Part shown: one piece after another, positions 1 to 8,008 of the stretch | Layout: every line of letters begins with the position of its first letter | Position numbering within the stretch: the stretch's first letter is position 1 | Assembly: GCA_036307305.1 (NCBI GenBank) | Contig: JAXJXV010000008.1 | Location: 1 to 64,000 of the forward strand | DNA: 64,000 bases | From: SIG607 sp036307305 | GTDB lineage: Bacteria > Bacillota > Clostridia > Oscillospirales > Acutalibacteraceae | Direction: 5' to 3' | The notes under the pieces: generated by a model | Database searches by the model: none | Seen by the model: the letters and a program-made list of their open reading frames with translations, nothing else | Told to the model about the DNA's origin: nothing | Program-made: the position numbers and the translations under genes

Positions 1-456
1 ATGGGACACGGTGCCGGTGATATCGCCCTTCAATGCGGTGTCGCTGTGGGCGCCACCGCTATTCTTGTCCCGGAAATTAAATCAAATCTCACAGAGGTAA
101 TCAGCAGGATTACAGAAACAAAGAATAACGGTAGGAATCATTTTATCATCATTGTATCTGAAGGAGTGTACGATGTAAAAGAGTTAGCTCAAAGGATCCA
201 GGATGAAACCGGCATCGAGAGCAGAGCGACCATTTTAGGGCATGTTCAGCGAGGCGGTAATCCTACCCTGCGAGATAGATTGATTGCTTCTAAAATGGGC
301 TTTGCTGCAGTTGAACTTTTGAGCAAAGGGATCGGCAATCGTGTTGTCGGATTAAAGGATAATAAGATTGTAAATTACGATATATTCGATGCTCTCAATA
401 TGAGCAAATCTTTTGATAAAGAAACATACGATCTATCAAATATCATTTCCATCTAA
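1..456 (+). CDS. pfkA: 6-phosphofructokinase, C-terminal part (cut by window edge)
   Basis: ATP-dependent 6-phosphofructokinase phosphorylates fructose 6-phosphate in glycolysis. Only the C-terminal half is visible. Residues 1-10 resemble the family segment MGRxAGDIAL, and residues 80-92 carry the substrate-binding GHVQRGG...DR motif. A complete enzyme is about 320 residues, so the 151 seen here must continue upstream of the window; the ATG at position 1 is an internal Met. The stop codon lies directly against a trpB remnant, with no normal intergenic space, which suggests a recombination junction. Family assignment is firm; whether the whole gene is intact cannot be judged. Confidence 0.85.
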   Translation: MGHGAGDIALQCGVAVGATAILVPEIKSNLTEVISRITETKNNGRNHFIIIVSEGVYDVKELAQRIQDETGIESRATILGHVQRGGNPTLRDRLIASKMGFAAVELLSKGIGNRVVGLKDNKIVNYDIFDALNMSKSFDKETYDLSNIISI

Positions 457-638
457 TAAGATGCGTTCTTTGAGCTTTCCAGAACGGAGGGTATCATACC
501 TGCCATTGAAAGCTCCCACGCTGTTGCCTACGGTATGAAGCTGGCCAAGTCTATGGGCAAAGGTTCCGTGCTAATTAACCTCTCTGGGAGAGGCGATAAG
601 GATATGATTATATCATCGAGAAATACGGTATTCGATAA
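457..638 (+). pseudogene. trpB: tryptophan synthase beta subunit remnant (3' end only)
   Basis: Reading from 460, the bases encode the typical C-terminus of TrpB: DAFFELSRTEGIIPAIESSH, then a segment ending in NLSGRGDKD. No start codon or upstream part of trpB is present, because pfkA occupies that space. After the DKD codons near 606-612 one base is missing relative to the expected frame. The +1 frame then reads DYIIEKYGIR and stops at 636-638. The frameshift makes the remnant read in frame into the next gene, so an automatic caller may start that gene too early, at 535. Confidence 0.8.
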
Positions 639-651
639 CAAGGAGGAAAAA

Positions 652-1197
652 ATGCAAGAGCAACTCATAATACAAGCCAAAGCGGTTATCACAGAACTTA
701 CAGAAAAGGCAAAATTGAAAACAGGAGACATCGTTGTGATCGGATGCTCCACAAGCGAGATCATCGGTTCCAGGATCGGGACCAATCCCAGTCCGGATAC
801 TGCCAAAATGGTTTTTGAAGCCATATACGAGGTTACACAGGAAAAAGGTGTGTACCTTGCAGCTCAGTGCTGTGAGCATTTGAACCGTGCTATTATAATA
901 GAGCGTCAAGCTGTCCCCTTTACCGAAACTGTGAATGCAATCCCCCACCCCAAGGCAGGCGGCTCATTTGCAACACAGGCATATCAGCATTTCAAGGATC
1001 CTGTTGCGGTTGAGGAAATCAAGGCGGACGCCGGCTTAGACATTGGCTCGACACTTATCGGCATGCATCTGAAAAAAGTGGCAGTACCGCTTCGGCTTGA
1101 AAACAAAATGATCGGAGAGGCAATTGTCGTAGCTGCACGGACCCGACCTAAATTCATTGGCGGCGCTCGTGCCGTATATGACGATAAGCTTTTGTAA
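652..1197 (+). CDS. UPF0340 / TIGR01440 family protein (YwlG-like)
   Basis: This 181-residue protein matches the UPF0340 family (TIGR01440, Bacillus YwlG type), whose biochemical role is not established. Recognisable segments are GCSTSEIIGSRIG near the N-terminus, LAAQCCEHLNRA in the middle, and TRPKFIGGARAVYDD at the C-terminus. I place the start at the ATG at 652, because AAGGAGG lies at 640-646. The open frame extends back to 535 only through the frameshifted trpB remnant. An ECF transporter component follows 18 bases downstream in the same direction, so the two may be co-transcribed. In many genomes ywlG sits near glyA or upp; this setting is different. Confidence 0.8.
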   Translation: MQEQLIIQAKAVITELTEKAKLKTGDIVVIGCSTSEIIGSRIGTNPSPDTAKMVFEAIYEVTQEKGVYLAAQCCEHLNRAIIIERQAVPFTETVNAIPHPKAGGSFATQAYQHFKDPVAVEEIKADAGLDIGSTLIGMHLKKVAVPLRLENKMIGEAIVVAARTRPKFIGGARAVYDDKLL

Positions 1198-1215
1198 AGA
1201 AAAGAGGTAAATACA

Positions 1216-1731
1216 ATGAGCAATTCAACACAAAATAACACCACGCAAAGGATTGTTATGGCAGCATTACTTGCAGCACTTACTTGCGTTGCAACGATGA
1301 TAATAAAAATACCGTCCCCACTCAAAGGATATTTGAATCTTGGAGACTGCGTGGTTCTGCTTGCAAGTTGGATGCTGCCACCGACCTATGGCTTTCTTGC
1401 GGCAGGCCTCGGTTCCGCACTTGCCGATACGTTTTCCGGCTACGTTACCTATGTACCGGCGACTTTTGTAATCAAGGGCTTGATGGCTCTGATCGCTTTC
1501 TATGGATTCAAACTTTTGCACAGTAAACTTGGTAATATTTCATCAAGAATCATCAGCGGTATCGTGGCGGAAGTTGTAATGGTTGCCGGATACTTTATCT
1601 TTGAAGGATTCCTGTATGGCTTCGGCCCCTCTCTAGTCAACATTCCCGCCAATGTTATTCAGGGTATTGCCGGGCTAATCATCGGTACGATTCTTGTAAA
1701 AGTATTTGAGAAAAGCAAGATTACATTTTAA
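1216..1731 (+). CDS. ECF transporter S component (substrate-binding membrane subunit)
   Basis: Very hydrophobic 171-residue protein with about five to six predicted membrane segments after a short polar N-terminus. The segment PLKGYLNLGDCVVLLASWML and the following GFLAAGLGSALADTFSGY are typical of ECF-type S components, which bind a vitamin or related small molecule and dock onto a shared EcfT-EcfA-EcfA' energising module. No EcfT or EcfA gene is in the window, so it probably uses a module encoded elsewhere. The ligand cannot be read from the sequence. RBS AAAGAGG lies upstream and a strong terminator follows the stop. Confidence 0.8.
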   Translation: MSNSTQNNTTQRIVMAALLAALTCVATMIIKIPSPLKGYLNLGDCVVLLASWMLPPTYGFLAAGLGSALADTFSGYVTYVPATFVIKGLMALIAFYGFKLLHSKLGNISSRIISGIVAEVVMVAGYFIFEGFLYGFGPSLVNIPANVIQGIAGLIIGTILVKVFEKSKITF

Positions 1732-1768
1732 GTGCCAACAAGCAGATGGATAATCTAAGTATAAACAG

Positions 1769-1796
1769 AAGGCGCCGCATTTTGATGCGACGCCTT
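1769..1796 (+). terminator. intrinsic terminator after the ECF gene
   Basis: AAGGCGCCGCAT pairs with ATGCGACGCCTT across a 4-base loop with one internal mismatch, and a T-containing tract follows. It ends the UPF0340-ECF transcription unit. Confidence 0.75.
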
Positions 1797-1884
1797 TCAC
1801 TATTATTTTATCTATATTTTTAGAGTAATATACTATAGCAAATAAGCCGAAACACATAGAGAAGCGTGGGGAACAATCTGGAAG

Positions 1885-2355
1885 TTACTCCGCAATATTT
1901 ATTACTGTTAATCCTTTGCTTTTTGCATAGTTTACTGTATAGAATGTTCCGCCCTTGTTTTCAGTGAGATAGGAAATACAGACAGAGCTATTATCAACCA
2001 GGTGGCGATTACGCTTATGCATACAACCTCTCATGTACTCCTGAGAGGTATAAACAATCTTATCGGCCTTCTGCTTGATATCCTCGTATATCTCAATATC
2101 TTCCTGGGACCATCCTCGTGTTTGAGATAAACAAGGCAGCACAAGGATCAGCCTGATATCAGGATAACGTTCCTTCAGCTTGAGGACCGCAAAGGCAGCA
2201 ATCGTATCAAATCCCAATGCACCCCCGGCGCCAAAATACAGATAGCCTTTTTTAATAAGACTCTCTATAGCGTCTTCCGTTCTTGCGAAGATTTTTCGAC
2301 GCTGCCCTGAGGGGATTTCTCTATGCCCGGTAAAGCAGCATGTTTTTTCTTTCAC
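1885..2355 (-). CDS. SLOG (YpsA/DUF1273-like) family protein
   Basis: A 156-residue protein opening with CCFTGHREIP, the signature of the SLOG superfamily YpsA/DUF1273 branch, followed by a Rossmann-like glycine stretch (YFGAGGALGFDTIAA, residues about 40-54). SLOG folds bind nucleotides or nucleotide-derived ligands and are common on mobile elements, but no reaction is assigned to this branch with confidence. The start is a GTG at 2355 preceded by GGAAG. It lies 35 bases downstream of the hypothetical gene ending at 2391 and probably shares its transcript. The function remains open. Confidence 0.75.
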   Translation of the reverse strand: MKEKTCCFTGHREIPSGQRRKIFARTEDAIESLIKKGYLYFGAGGALGFDTIAAFAVLKLKERYPDIRLILVLPCLSQTRGWSQEDIEIYEDIKQKADKIVYTSQEYMRGCMHKRNRHLVDNSSVCISYLTENKGGTFYTVNYAKSKGLTVINIAE

Positions 2356-2390
2356 ATCATCACTTCCATTTTTAACATAGATTTTTTTAT

Positions 2391-2735
2391 TTATAAATTC
2401 GTATCGACCATTTTATCTTTTAATATCTGTTCGATCTCATCAATGACCTTTTTGATTGCCTCAGGTTCATCCTTAGCAAGACTCCTTTTAATCACGGCCA
2501 GTATACCATAAACAGTCAGGTTGAAATCCTCAGGACTTAAATTCCTTGTGTGTATAATCAGATCATCGAGAATGAGCTGCGTTGCATGTTCCGGATCTTT
2601 TGCACTCCATTTAAACGCCATTCGATCAATAATTTCTCCTATGCTCAGTCCACTGACTTCACACATACCTTCGATAGAATTCTTAGTCTGCTGTAATACG
2701 GTTGCTGTAATCTCTGTTAGACTTGTCTTATCCAT
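2391..2735 (-). CDS. hypothetical protein
   Basis: A 114-residue soluble, mostly helical, acidic protein (MDKTSLTEITATVLQQTKNS at the start) with no family that I recognise. It has a good RBS (GGAGGA) nine bases before its ATG. Upstream is a roughly 270-base leader with a consensus promoter (3015-3043) and an intrinsic terminator (2800-2837), so expression may be controlled by premature termination. It precedes the SLOG gene on the same strand. Segments such as LSPEDFNLTVYGILAVIKRS suggest a helical bundle, perhaps an adaptor or regulator, but this is only a guess. Confidence 0.6.
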   Translation of the reverse strand: MDKTSLTEITATVLQQTKNSIEGMCEVSGLSIGEIIDRMAFKWSAKDPEHATQLILDDLIIHTRNLSPEDFNLTVYGILAVIKRSLAKDEPEAIKKVIDEIEQILKDKMVDTNL

Positions 2736-3008
2736 TTCTGGTTCCTCCGGTTATACATACTCATCACCAACGGTGTTGATAATGGCTTAGCCTTAAATAA
2801 ACTAAAATGCCCATCGAACCGATACAGTTCGATGGGCTATCTTACAACTCGCTATCTCTTATAAGCTCCCTGAAGGGAACAATCAGGATGATTCCTGTTC
2901 GGTTATGTTCTACTTAGGATAGGCACCCCATAAATAAAGCATGTGTGTATAGCGGTTGTCAAGATTCTCTTTTCAATTACATTTGCTCATCTAATCACGC
3001 ATCTGTAT
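2736..3008 (-). promoter_or_regulatory. long structured leader with internal terminator
   Basis: This gene-free stretch lies between divergent genes at 2735 and 3117. On the minus strand, transcription from the promoter at 3015-3043 would give about 270 bases of leader. It contains a hairpin built on GAACA/TGTTC near 2878-2901 and ends in a terminator at 2800-2837 before the RBS of the gene at 2735. This layout fits a riboswitch or attenuator, but no known riboswitch class was recognised. Confidence 0.45.
2800..2837 (-). terminator. intrinsic terminator inside the leader
   Basis: GCCCATCGAAC (2809-2819) pairs perfectly with GTTCGATGGGC (2827-2837). On the minus strand the stem is followed by ATTTTAGTTT. 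It lies upstream of the coding start at 2735, so it would act as an attenuator rather than an end-of-operon terminator. Confidence 0.7.
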
Positions 3009-3014
3009 CATTCT

Positions 3015-3043
3015 ATTATACTTTTGCTCTAAATATTAGTCAA
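3015..3043 (-). promoter_or_regulatory. sigma-A type promoter
   Basis: On the minus strand, TTGACT (3038-3043), a 17-base spacer, and TATAAT (3015-3020). It drives the leader toward the genes at 2735 and 2355. Confidence 0.7.
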
Positions 3044-3116
3044 GTGCTTTACAACATATGCGGCAATAAAAAGACAGAAAAAGTATAATAATATTAAGAA
3101 AGGCAGGTGACTGTAA

Positions 3117-3395
3117 ATGAGTAAAGAGGTTGAATTCAAAAATAGAGATAGATTCATCCAGCTCGGCATTGCAATAGCTGCGCTTCGCAAGATGCGTGGT
3201 ATGTCTCAAGAGAAGCTTGCAGAGTTATCCAATGTGAGCCGTTCACATATCAGCGCCATCGAAGCTCCGGGTATTGTACGCCCGTTCTCCCTTGAGGTCT
3301 TTTACAATATTGCAGACGCCTTAGAGATTGATCCCGCAGATTTAATTAACGCTTCCGTTTTCCCGGATAAGATTATATCAGAGAAAAAGAAATAA
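3117..3395 (+). CDS. XRE-family helix-turn-helix regulator
   Basis: A 92-residue protein with one Cro/CI-type helix-turn-helix: residues about 16-75 read IAIAALRKMRGMSQEKLAEL, then SNVSRSHISAIE and a hydrophobic DALEIDPADL segment. Such small XRE proteins repress their own or neighbouring promoters on mobile elements. It is divergent from the leader-controlled operon at 2735, with 381 bases between the two coding starts, so it may control that operon. The RBS is AGGTGA. A strong terminator follows. Confidence 0.85.
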   Translation: MSKEVEFKNRDRFIQLGIAIAALRKMRGMSQEKLAELSNVSRSHISAIEAPGIVRPFSLEVFYNIADALEIDPADLINASVFPDKIISEKKK

Positions 3396-3407
3396 TACAA
3401 CACCTAC

Positions 3408-3447
3408 AGAATCGTTCAAGCAAAACGCTTGAGCGATTCTTTCATTT
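3408..3447 (+). terminator. intrinsic terminator after the XRE gene
   Basis: AGAATCGTTCAAGC (3408-3421) pairs with GCTTGAGCGATTCT (3427-3440) across a short A-rich loop, followed by TTCATTTTTT. Confidence 0.85.
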
Positions 3448-3455
3448 TTTAACAA

Positions 3456-3510
3456 AAGTTGACATCTCAACTTGTTTGTGATATAATCCAAAAGTTGAAA
3501 TCACAACTTT
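3456..3510 (+). promoter_or_regulatory. consensus promoter with two palindromic MarR operators
   Basis: TTGACA at 3459-3464, a 17-base spacer, and TATAAT at 3482-3487. The -35 box is embedded in the inverted repeat AAGTTG-N6-CAACTT (3456-3473). A second, longer inverted repeat AAAGTTG-N6-CAACTTT (3491-3510) lies just after the -10 box. Their centres are 36 bp apart. The next gene is a MarR-type repressor, so autoregulation through these two sites is the natural inference. Confidence 0.8.
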
Positions 3511-3535
3511 TGTGCTTAATAAGGAGTATAAACCT

Positions 3536-3988
3536 ATGTTAGAAAGATTTGAGCGATTCTCATTTGCTATATCCGAGATTTCTCGTTGTTGGCGTAAACT
3601 TGCTTCCGAAGAACTTGCAAAATACGGATTAAAAAGTCCACATGCGACCTACCTCACAACTATGCATAAATATCCCGAAGGTATCACCGTTCCAAATTTC
3701 TGCGAAATTAGCGGCAAGGATAAATCGGATGCATCTCGGATGATCGCCATACTGGAAGAAAAGGGACTCGCGCGCAAAAAGGACGTTGATGGAAGTCTTT
3801 ATCGTGGGCTTTGGGTTCTTACTGATAAAGGAAAAGAAGCAGCTGAGCAAGTAAGTCTTCGTGCAAGTAAAGCCGTCGAATTAGCAGGTAAAGATCTTGA
3901 TAAACCAACAAGAGAGATTTTTTATAAAGCCCTTGAATCTATTACGTCTAATCTAACAAGGCTAAGCAAAGAAGGTATTCCGAACTAA
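3536..3988 (+). CDS. MarR-family transcriptional regulator
   Basis: A 150-residue winged-helix repressor. The HTH covers residues about 40-75 (FCEISGKDKSDASRMIAILEE), followed by a wing containing LTDKGKEAAEQ. I use the ATG at 3536, nine bases after AAGGAG, rather than the upstream in-frame GTG at 3512. It is first in an operon with DegV, acetyltransferase-like, DUF6320-like and GNAT genes, and two palindromic operators overlap its promoter. It is clearly paralogous to the chromosomal MarR protein at 54107-54547 (shared RFE.FS.AISEISR start and ISGKDKSD/ICGKDKSD core), so the operon may have been assembled around a duplicated regulator. Confidence 0.88.
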   Translation: MLERFERFSFAISEISRCWRKLASEELAKYGLKSPHATYLTTMHKYPEGITVPNFCEISGKDKSDASRMIAILEEKGLARKKDVDGSLYRGLWVLTDKGKEAAEQVSLRASKAVELAGKDLDKPTREIFYKALESITSNLTRLSKEGIPN

Positions 3989-4004
3989 TAAAGGAGAATG
4001 ATAT

Positions 4005-4844
4005 ATGGGAATAAGAATAATTGTAGACTCCACGGCCGATTTGACGCCTGAGTTTAAGGATCGTGTGCACGTTGTCCCACTTACCTTAAATTTTGGCACC
4101 GAAGAATATATTGATGGTGTCACCATTGACCATAAAACGTTTTACGAGAAACTCATAGAAAGTGACGTGCTTCCTACCACAAGTCAAGCTACTCCGGATG
4201 CTTTCATGAAAGAATTTGACAAGGCGAAAGAAGCCGGCGACAATGCTGTTGTTATCACGCTTTCCTCTAAATTTTCAGGTACATATCAATGCGCAACCAT
4301 CGCCGCTGCAGATTACGAAAACATTTATATCGTTGATAGCACCAGCGCTGCAATGGGAAGCGGTATATTGGTAGAAATGGCATTCAGGCTTTTAGACGAG
4401 GGAAAAACCGCTGAAGAAATTGTAAAAGCACTTGAAGAAGAAAAGAAAAAGATTGTTGTTGTGGCCTTGGTAGATACGCTTGAATATCTAAAAAAAGGCG
4501 GACGTATTTCCTCAGCTGTAGCTTTCGCAGGCGGCGTGTTAAACATTAAGCCTGTCCTTTCTGTTATTGACGGAGAAATCAATATGCTGGGCAAGGCACG
4601 CGGATCTAAAATGGGAAATAACCTTCTTGTTCAGGAAATAGATAAGGCAGGTGGCATAGACTTTAGTAAACCTGTTTTATTAGGATATAGCGGTATTTCC
4701 GATGCCCTTCTTTTAAAATATATTGAAGATAGTCGTCATATATGGGAAGGAAATCTCCAAGAAGTCCGTTACACGACCGTTGGCAGCGTTATAGGCACAC
4801 ATGCAGGACCTGGTGCTGTTGTCGTTGCCTTTTTCAAGAACTAA
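4005..4844 (+). CDS. DegV family fatty-acid-binding protein
   Basis: A 279-residue DegV protein. The family binds a fatty acid between two domains, and some members (FakB) present it to a fatty acid kinase. Visible landmarks are IVDSTADLTPE at residues 6-16, PTTSQATP at 57-64, and SSKFSGTYQ at 87-95, which contribute to the ligand pocket, plus RISSAVAFAGGVLNIKP near residue 166. It starts 16 bases after marR with the RBS AAAGGAG. Together with the following acyltransferase-like gene, this suggests a lipid or ester pathway. Whether it works with a FakA kinase elsewhere cannot be seen. Confidence 0.88.
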   Translation: MGIRIIVDSTADLTPEFKDRVHVVPLTLNFGTEEYIDGVTIDHKTFYEKLIESDVLPTTSQATPDAFMKEFDKAKEAGDNAVVITLSSKFSGTYQCATIAAADYENIYIVDSTSAAMGSGILVEMAFRLLDEGKTAEEIVKALEEEKKKIVVVALVDTLEYLKKGGRISSAVAFAGGVLNIKPVLSVIDGEINMLGKARGSKMGNNLLVQEIDKAGGIDFSKPVLLGYSGISDALLLKYIEDSRHIWEGNLQEVRYTTVGSVIGTHAGPGAVVVAFFKN

Positions 4845-4863
4845 GTATGAAGGAATGAACCCT

Positions 4864-6159
4864 ATGGCAAAAAACAAAAAGCCACAGCTACGCTGGCTTC
4901 GACTTGATAATGCCGCAAAAATATACCCAGCGGCAAGAAGAAAAAACTGGAGCAATGTTTTCAGACAATCCGTTACCTTATACGAAAATATCGATAAAGA
5001 AATTCTGAAATCCGCATTGGAAGTTACCATTAAGCGTTTCCCCTCTATTGCATCAAGGCTTCGCAAAGGGATGTTTTGGTATTACCTTGAAGAATTAGAA
5101 TCTGCTCCGGACATCAAAGAGGAATATAGCTATCCTCTCGTCCATATGGGACGCGAAGAAATGCGCAAATGCGCTTTCCGTGTAATTGTTTATAACAATC
5201 GAATAGCCGTCGAGTTTTTTCATTCATTAACCGATGGTACAGGTGCTTTGATTTTCCTAAAGAATCTCGTTGCGGAATATTTAGAGCAAAAGCACAATAT
5301 AGCCATCCCATATGAGAACGGGATTGTAGATCGTCGCACGTCTCCTACCGAAGAGGAATTAGAAGATAGTTTTCTAAAAAATGCTGGTACCGTTTCCCTA
5401 ACAAGAAAAGATACTAACGCATGGCATATGACAGGCGATAAATACAAAGATGGGTTCCTTGCTCTCACCTGCTTTCAATTACCGGTAAAAGAACTTTTAG
5501 ATATGGCTCATCACTATAACTCTACTCTGACAGTTTTTATCAGCGCAATCATAATGAAGAGCCTTATGAATTATCAAAACGAAACAAATCCGAATCGCAG
5601 ACGTCAAAAAAGAATCAAGCTTCTGATTCCAATTAACCTACGGCAACTGTTCCCGTCTAAAACTCTTCGGAATTTTGCGATGTATACCGTGCCTGAAATT
5701 GATCCTCGCTTAGGTGAATATTCCATTGAGGAAATCTGCAAGGTTGTTCAATGCAAAATGGGGACTGAATTTACTGCAAAACATATGGGTTGTGTCATTG
5801 CCACAAATGTCAATGACGAAAAAAATCCTTTTCTTCGATTGGTGCCCTTGCCGATTAAAAATGCTGTAATGAAGGCGATATTTGATAGTGTTGGCGAGAA
5901 GAAATCCTGTCTCACACTATCTAATATTGGGAAAATAAAGGTCCCTTCTATAATGGAAGCATATATCGAGAGATTTGACTTTATCCTCGGTGTTCAAGCA
6001 GATGCCCCATACAACTGTGGTATGCTATCGTTTAAAGATACTGTGTATATTAATTTTATACGCAATACGATTGATTCCGAACTAGAGAGACATTTTTTTG
6101 CGGTATTACAGGAATTAGGTGTTCCTATAACTGTCGAAAGCAATTCAAACGAAAGGTAG
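4864..6159 (+). CDS. alcohol acetyltransferase / condensation-like acyltransferase
   Basis: A 431-residue protein of the AATase/condensation superfamily. The catalytic motif appears as FFHSLTDG (residues 118-125), a variant of HHxxxDG in which the first His is Phe. The fold normally transfers an acyl group from CoA or a carrier to an alcohol or amine. I use ATG 4864 because AAGGA at 4849-4853 is correctly spaced; an earlier ATG at 4855 lies only one base from that RBS and is unlikely. The gene follows DegV by 19 bases. The substrate is unknown; a lipid or glycolipid ester is an inference from the DegV neighbour. Confidence 0.75.
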   Translation: MAKNKKPQLRWLRLDNAAKIYPAARRKNWSNVFRQSVTLYENIDKEILKSALEVTIKRFPSIASRLRKGMFWYYLEELESAPDIKEEYSYPLVHMGREEMRKCAFRVIVYNNRIAVEFFHSLTDGTGALIFLKNLVAEYLEQKHNIAIPYENGIVDRRTSPTEEELEDSFLKNAGTVSLTRKDTNAWHMTGDKYKDGFLALTCFQLPVKELLDMAHHYNSTLTVFISAIIMKSLMNYQNETNPNRRRQKRIKLLIPINLRQLFPSKTLRNFAMYTVPEIDPRLGEYSIEEICKVVQCKMGTEFTAKHMGCVIATNVNDEKNPFLRLVPLPIKNAVMKAIFDSVGEKKSCLTLSNIGKIKVPSIMEAYIERFDFILGVQADAPYNCGMLSFKDTVYINFIRNTIDSELERHFFAVLQELGVPITVESNSNER

Positions 6160-6166
6160 CGATAAA

Positions 6167-6859
6167 ATGTATTGTGTTCAATGTGGTGTTAAACTCAACG
6201 ACACTGAAAATAAATGTCCTTTGTGCAATACGGTTGTATATCATCCAAATATAAAACGTAATGATAAGCAACCGTTATATCCCGCCAATAAAATGCCTAA
6301 GAATACTTCCGGTTCAAAAGCTTTAAACGGTGCGGTTATTATCCTGTTTTTAATTCCAATTATCATTTGCTTTATCTCTGATTTACAGATAAACAAAAGC
6401 TTAGATTGGTCCGGCTATGTAATCGGTGCCTTAACAGTATCTTATATAACCTTCGCCCTCCCCATGTGGTTCAGAAAACCTAATCCGGTAATTTTTGTTC
6501 CTTGTGATTTTGCTGCGATCGCACTGTATTTGCTATATATTGATCTTTTCACATCAGGTGGCTGGTATTTGAGTTTTGCTTTACCTGTTGTAATCGGTAT
6601 TGCGGTGATTGTATGCACCGTAGTCACACTGATTTATTACCTTCGTAAAGGCAGACTGTATATAATCGGCAGCGCCTTTATTGCACTTGGCGGATTTATG
6701 CTTTTAATGGAACAACTACTGGATATTACTTTTGGCCTTAAATTTATCTTCTGGTCCGTCTATCCGCTTATATCACTGGTTATGTTAGGTGGTTTATTAA
6801 TCTACCTTGGAATAAATAAAACAGCAAGAGACGCAATTGAACGCAAACTGTTTTTCTAA
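6167..6859 (+). CDS. DUF6320-like zinc-ribbon membrane protein
   Basis: A 230-residue protein with a cytoplasmic zinc ribbon formed by Cys3, Cys6, Cys17 and Cys20, followed from about residue 50 by roughly six hydrophobic membrane segments. This layout matches proteins annotated as DUF6320, typically found beside DegV and acetyltransferase-like genes. It lies seven bases after the acyltransferase gene, with the RBS GAAAGG. A role as membrane anchor or flippase for the product of the acyltransferase is plausible but is inference only. Confidence 0.7.
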   Translation: MYCVQCGVKLNDTENKCPLCNTVVYHPNIKRNDKQPLYPANKMPKNTSGSKALNGAVIILFLIPIIICFISDLQINKSLDWSGYVIGALTVSYITFALPMWFRKPNPVIFVPCDFAAIALYLLYIDLFTSGGWYLSFALPVVIGIAVIVCTVVTLIYYLRKGRLYIIGSAFIALGGFMLLMEQLLDITFGLKFIFWSVYPLISLVMLGGLLIYLGINKTARDAIERKLFF

Positions 6860-6883
6860 CGCTTGCTGTTAGGGGGATTTTTG

Positions 6884-8008
6884 ATGAGTATAGAAATAAA
6901 AGAAGTTTTAACAAAAAAAGATTTGACACATTGGGTTCGTTTCCCAAACAAGTTATATAAAGATAATGAATTCTTCGTACCATTCTTAGAAGCCGATGAA
7001 GTGGACACCTTCACGCCAAGCAAAAACCCGGCATATGCTTTTTGCGAAACAAGATTGTTTTTGGCATATAAGGATGGTGAACTCGTAGGAAGAATCGCCG
7101 GACTAATCAATCATGCATATAACGAAAAATGGAATAAGAGGGCTATTCGATTTACACGTTTTGATTTTATTGATGACTACGAAGTGTCTGAAGCGCTCTT
7201 TAATCAAGTCGTTTTATGGGGTAAGAAAAATGGTCTGAATGAAATTATGGGGCCAATTGGTTTTACCGATATAGACCACGAGGGGATGCTGGTAGAGGGA
7301 TTCAATGAAACCAATATGTCTATTACCTTTTATAATCACCCCTACTATATTACCCATATGGAACGCTTAGGACTAACAAAAGACATTGACTGGATTGAGT
7401 ATTTGATCAGCGTACCCGAGAAGCCTGATCCACGTTATGAACGTATGTCAAACCTGCTGATGAGCAGAGAGAAATACGAGATAGTGACCTATTCTGACAG
7501 AAAAGTCTTGTACCATGATGCATTCGAAGCGTTCAAGTTGATTGATCTCTCCTATTCCAAGCTTTACGGTACGGTGCCCTTAACGGATGAAATTATAAAA
7601 AGTTCAATAGATAGTTATATTCCGCTTGTAAATCTGAAATATATCTGTGCCGTTAAAGATATTGAGGGTAAGATCATTGCGTTTGGAATAATGGTTCCAT
7701 CCATTGCAAAAGCGCTAAAGAAATCAAACGGGAGATTATTCCCATTTGGTGCTGTGCGACTACTCAGAGCGCTTAAAGGACGAAACGACACACTGGAAAT
7801 GTTCTTGGTTGCAGTAGAGCCATCCTATCAGTTACAAGGAATTCCTGCTCTGATTATACATACACTTCTTCAGCAATTAATAGATAATGGGGTTAAATAC
7901 TGCGAAACAGGTCCCATGCTTGAAACCAACACAGCTGTTCATAGTTTATGGCGTCATTTTGATAAGAGACAACATAAACGTCGCAGATGCTATATTAAAG
8001 AGATATAA
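6884..8008 (+). CDS. GNAT-like N-acetyltransferase
   Basis: A 374-residue protein with a GNAT-type fold in two parts: the N-terminal segment LFLAYKDGELVGRIAGLINH (residues about 47-66), and a C-terminal half with MFLVAVEPSYQLQGIPALII, resembling the acetyl-CoA-binding Q/RxxG region. Size and layout resemble large GNAT proteins that follow DUF6320-type genes. ATG 6884 follows AGGGGGA at 6871-6877. The last residues, KRQHKRRRCYIKEI, are unusually basic and could mediate membrane or nucleic-acid contact. It is the final gene of the marR operon. Its substrate is unknown. Confidence 0.7.
   Translation: MSIEIKEVLTKKDLTHWVRFPNKLYKDNEFFVPFLEADEVDTFTPSKNPAYAFCETRLFLAYKDGELVGRIAGLINHAYNEKWNKRAIRFTRFDFIDDYEVSEALFNQVVLWGKKNGLNEIMGPIGFTDIDHEGMLVEGFNETNMSITFYNHPYYITHMERLGLTKDIDWIEYLISVPEKPDPRYERMSNLLMSREKYEIVTYSDRKVLYHDAFEAFKLIDLSYSKLYGTVPLTDEIIKSSIDSYIPLVNLKYICAVKDIEGKIIAFGIMVPSIAKALKKSNGRLFPFGAVRLLRALKGRNDTLEMFLVAVEPSYQLQGIPALIIHTLLQQLIDNGVKYCETGPMLETNTAVHSLWRHFDKRQHKRRRCYIKEI

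Noticed and set aside
535..651. Upstream start of the UPF0340 gene at 535
   Set aside because: These codons belong to the frameshifted trpB remnant; ATG 652 follows AAGGAGG directly.
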